From positions 1 to 60,829 of the forward strand of contig NZ_LGDW01000426.1 of NCBI RefSeq assembly GCF_001280005.1: DNA of 60,829 nt. The letters run 5' to 3'. The stretch is from Streptomyces sp. NRRL WC-3618. GTDB lineage: Bacteria > Actinomycetota > Actinomycetes > Streptomycetales > Streptomycetaceae. Positions 59,933 through 60,829 of the stretch are shown in pieces. The notes beneath the pieces were generated by a model. The model had not been told where the DNA came from and searched no databases. It saw nothing but the letters and a program-made list of their open reading frames with translations. Both the position numbers and the translations under genes were made by a program. Within the stretch, counting starts at the first letter, position 1. Every line of letters starts with the position of its first letter.

Positions 59933-60829
<897 letters not shown>

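Overview
The window is high-GC, densely coding DNA with GTG/TTG starts, ATGA/GTGA stop-start overlaps, Tat signals and LuxR-LAL, MmyB-like, PaaX and IclR regulators. All of this indicates a Streptomyces (or very close actinomycete) chromosome. No rRNA, tRNA or CRISPR array was seen.

Left part (1 to about 18.3 kb) is the edge of a type I polyketide gene cluster. A PKS that begins directly with an ACP (ACP-KS-AT-KR-ACP-KS..., running off the left end) is divergent from a DrrAB-type ABC exporter. Next come a flavin amino-acid monooxygenase-like enzyme, a catalytically dead ABC-ATPase-like protein, a large LuxR (LAL) regulator, a polyprenyl-phosphate sugar transferase fused to GtrA, and the N-terminal half of a phosphopantetheinyl transferase. 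The ACP-first PKS plus the monooxygenase suggests, as an inference, a starter unit made from an amino acid (guanidinobutyrate/aminobutyrate type). Two transposase relics lie here. One is an internally deleted IS1182-like element sitting exactly in the loop of a terminator hairpin. The other is a broken IS701-family gene.

Middle part (18.5 to 28.7 kb) is ordinary accessory chromosome: a three-gene Rieske oxygenase operon with a tiny CxC protein between oxygenase and reductase, an MmyB-like sensor domain without HTH, an XRE regulator / HExxH peptidase / seven-helix membrane protein trio, an alpha/beta hydrolase, an intact Sfp-type phosphopantetheinyl transferase coupled to a metallophosphoesterase, and an ATP-grasp enzyme.

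From 28.8 to 45.1 kb is a glycan-utilisation region: alpha-mannosidase (GH38), GH4 glycosidase and DeoR regulator on one strand. Divergent from them is an operon for a PfkB kinase, a Tat lipoprotein sugar-binding protein, two CUT1 permeases and a GH2 beta-galactosidase, followed by two Tat-exported phosphoesterase/PHP proteins. From 45.4 to 51.6 kb is a catabolic set (MaoC, acyl-CoA ligase, amidohydrolase, SDR) with PaaX, MarR and IclR regulators. A secreted GH16 beta-glucanase with a CBM6 and a LacI-type operator follows, then an AraC regulator.

The right end (54.3 to 60.8 kb) is a tkt-tal-zwf-opcA-pgi pentose-phosphate operon. It carries two lesions. The transketolase lacks about 39 residues that include the thiamine-ring pocket, in frame. 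The pgi gene has a 5-bp tandem duplication that shifts its frame. Either this is a decaying secondary copy of the pathway or the assembly has errors there. This is one of the most checkable observations in the window.
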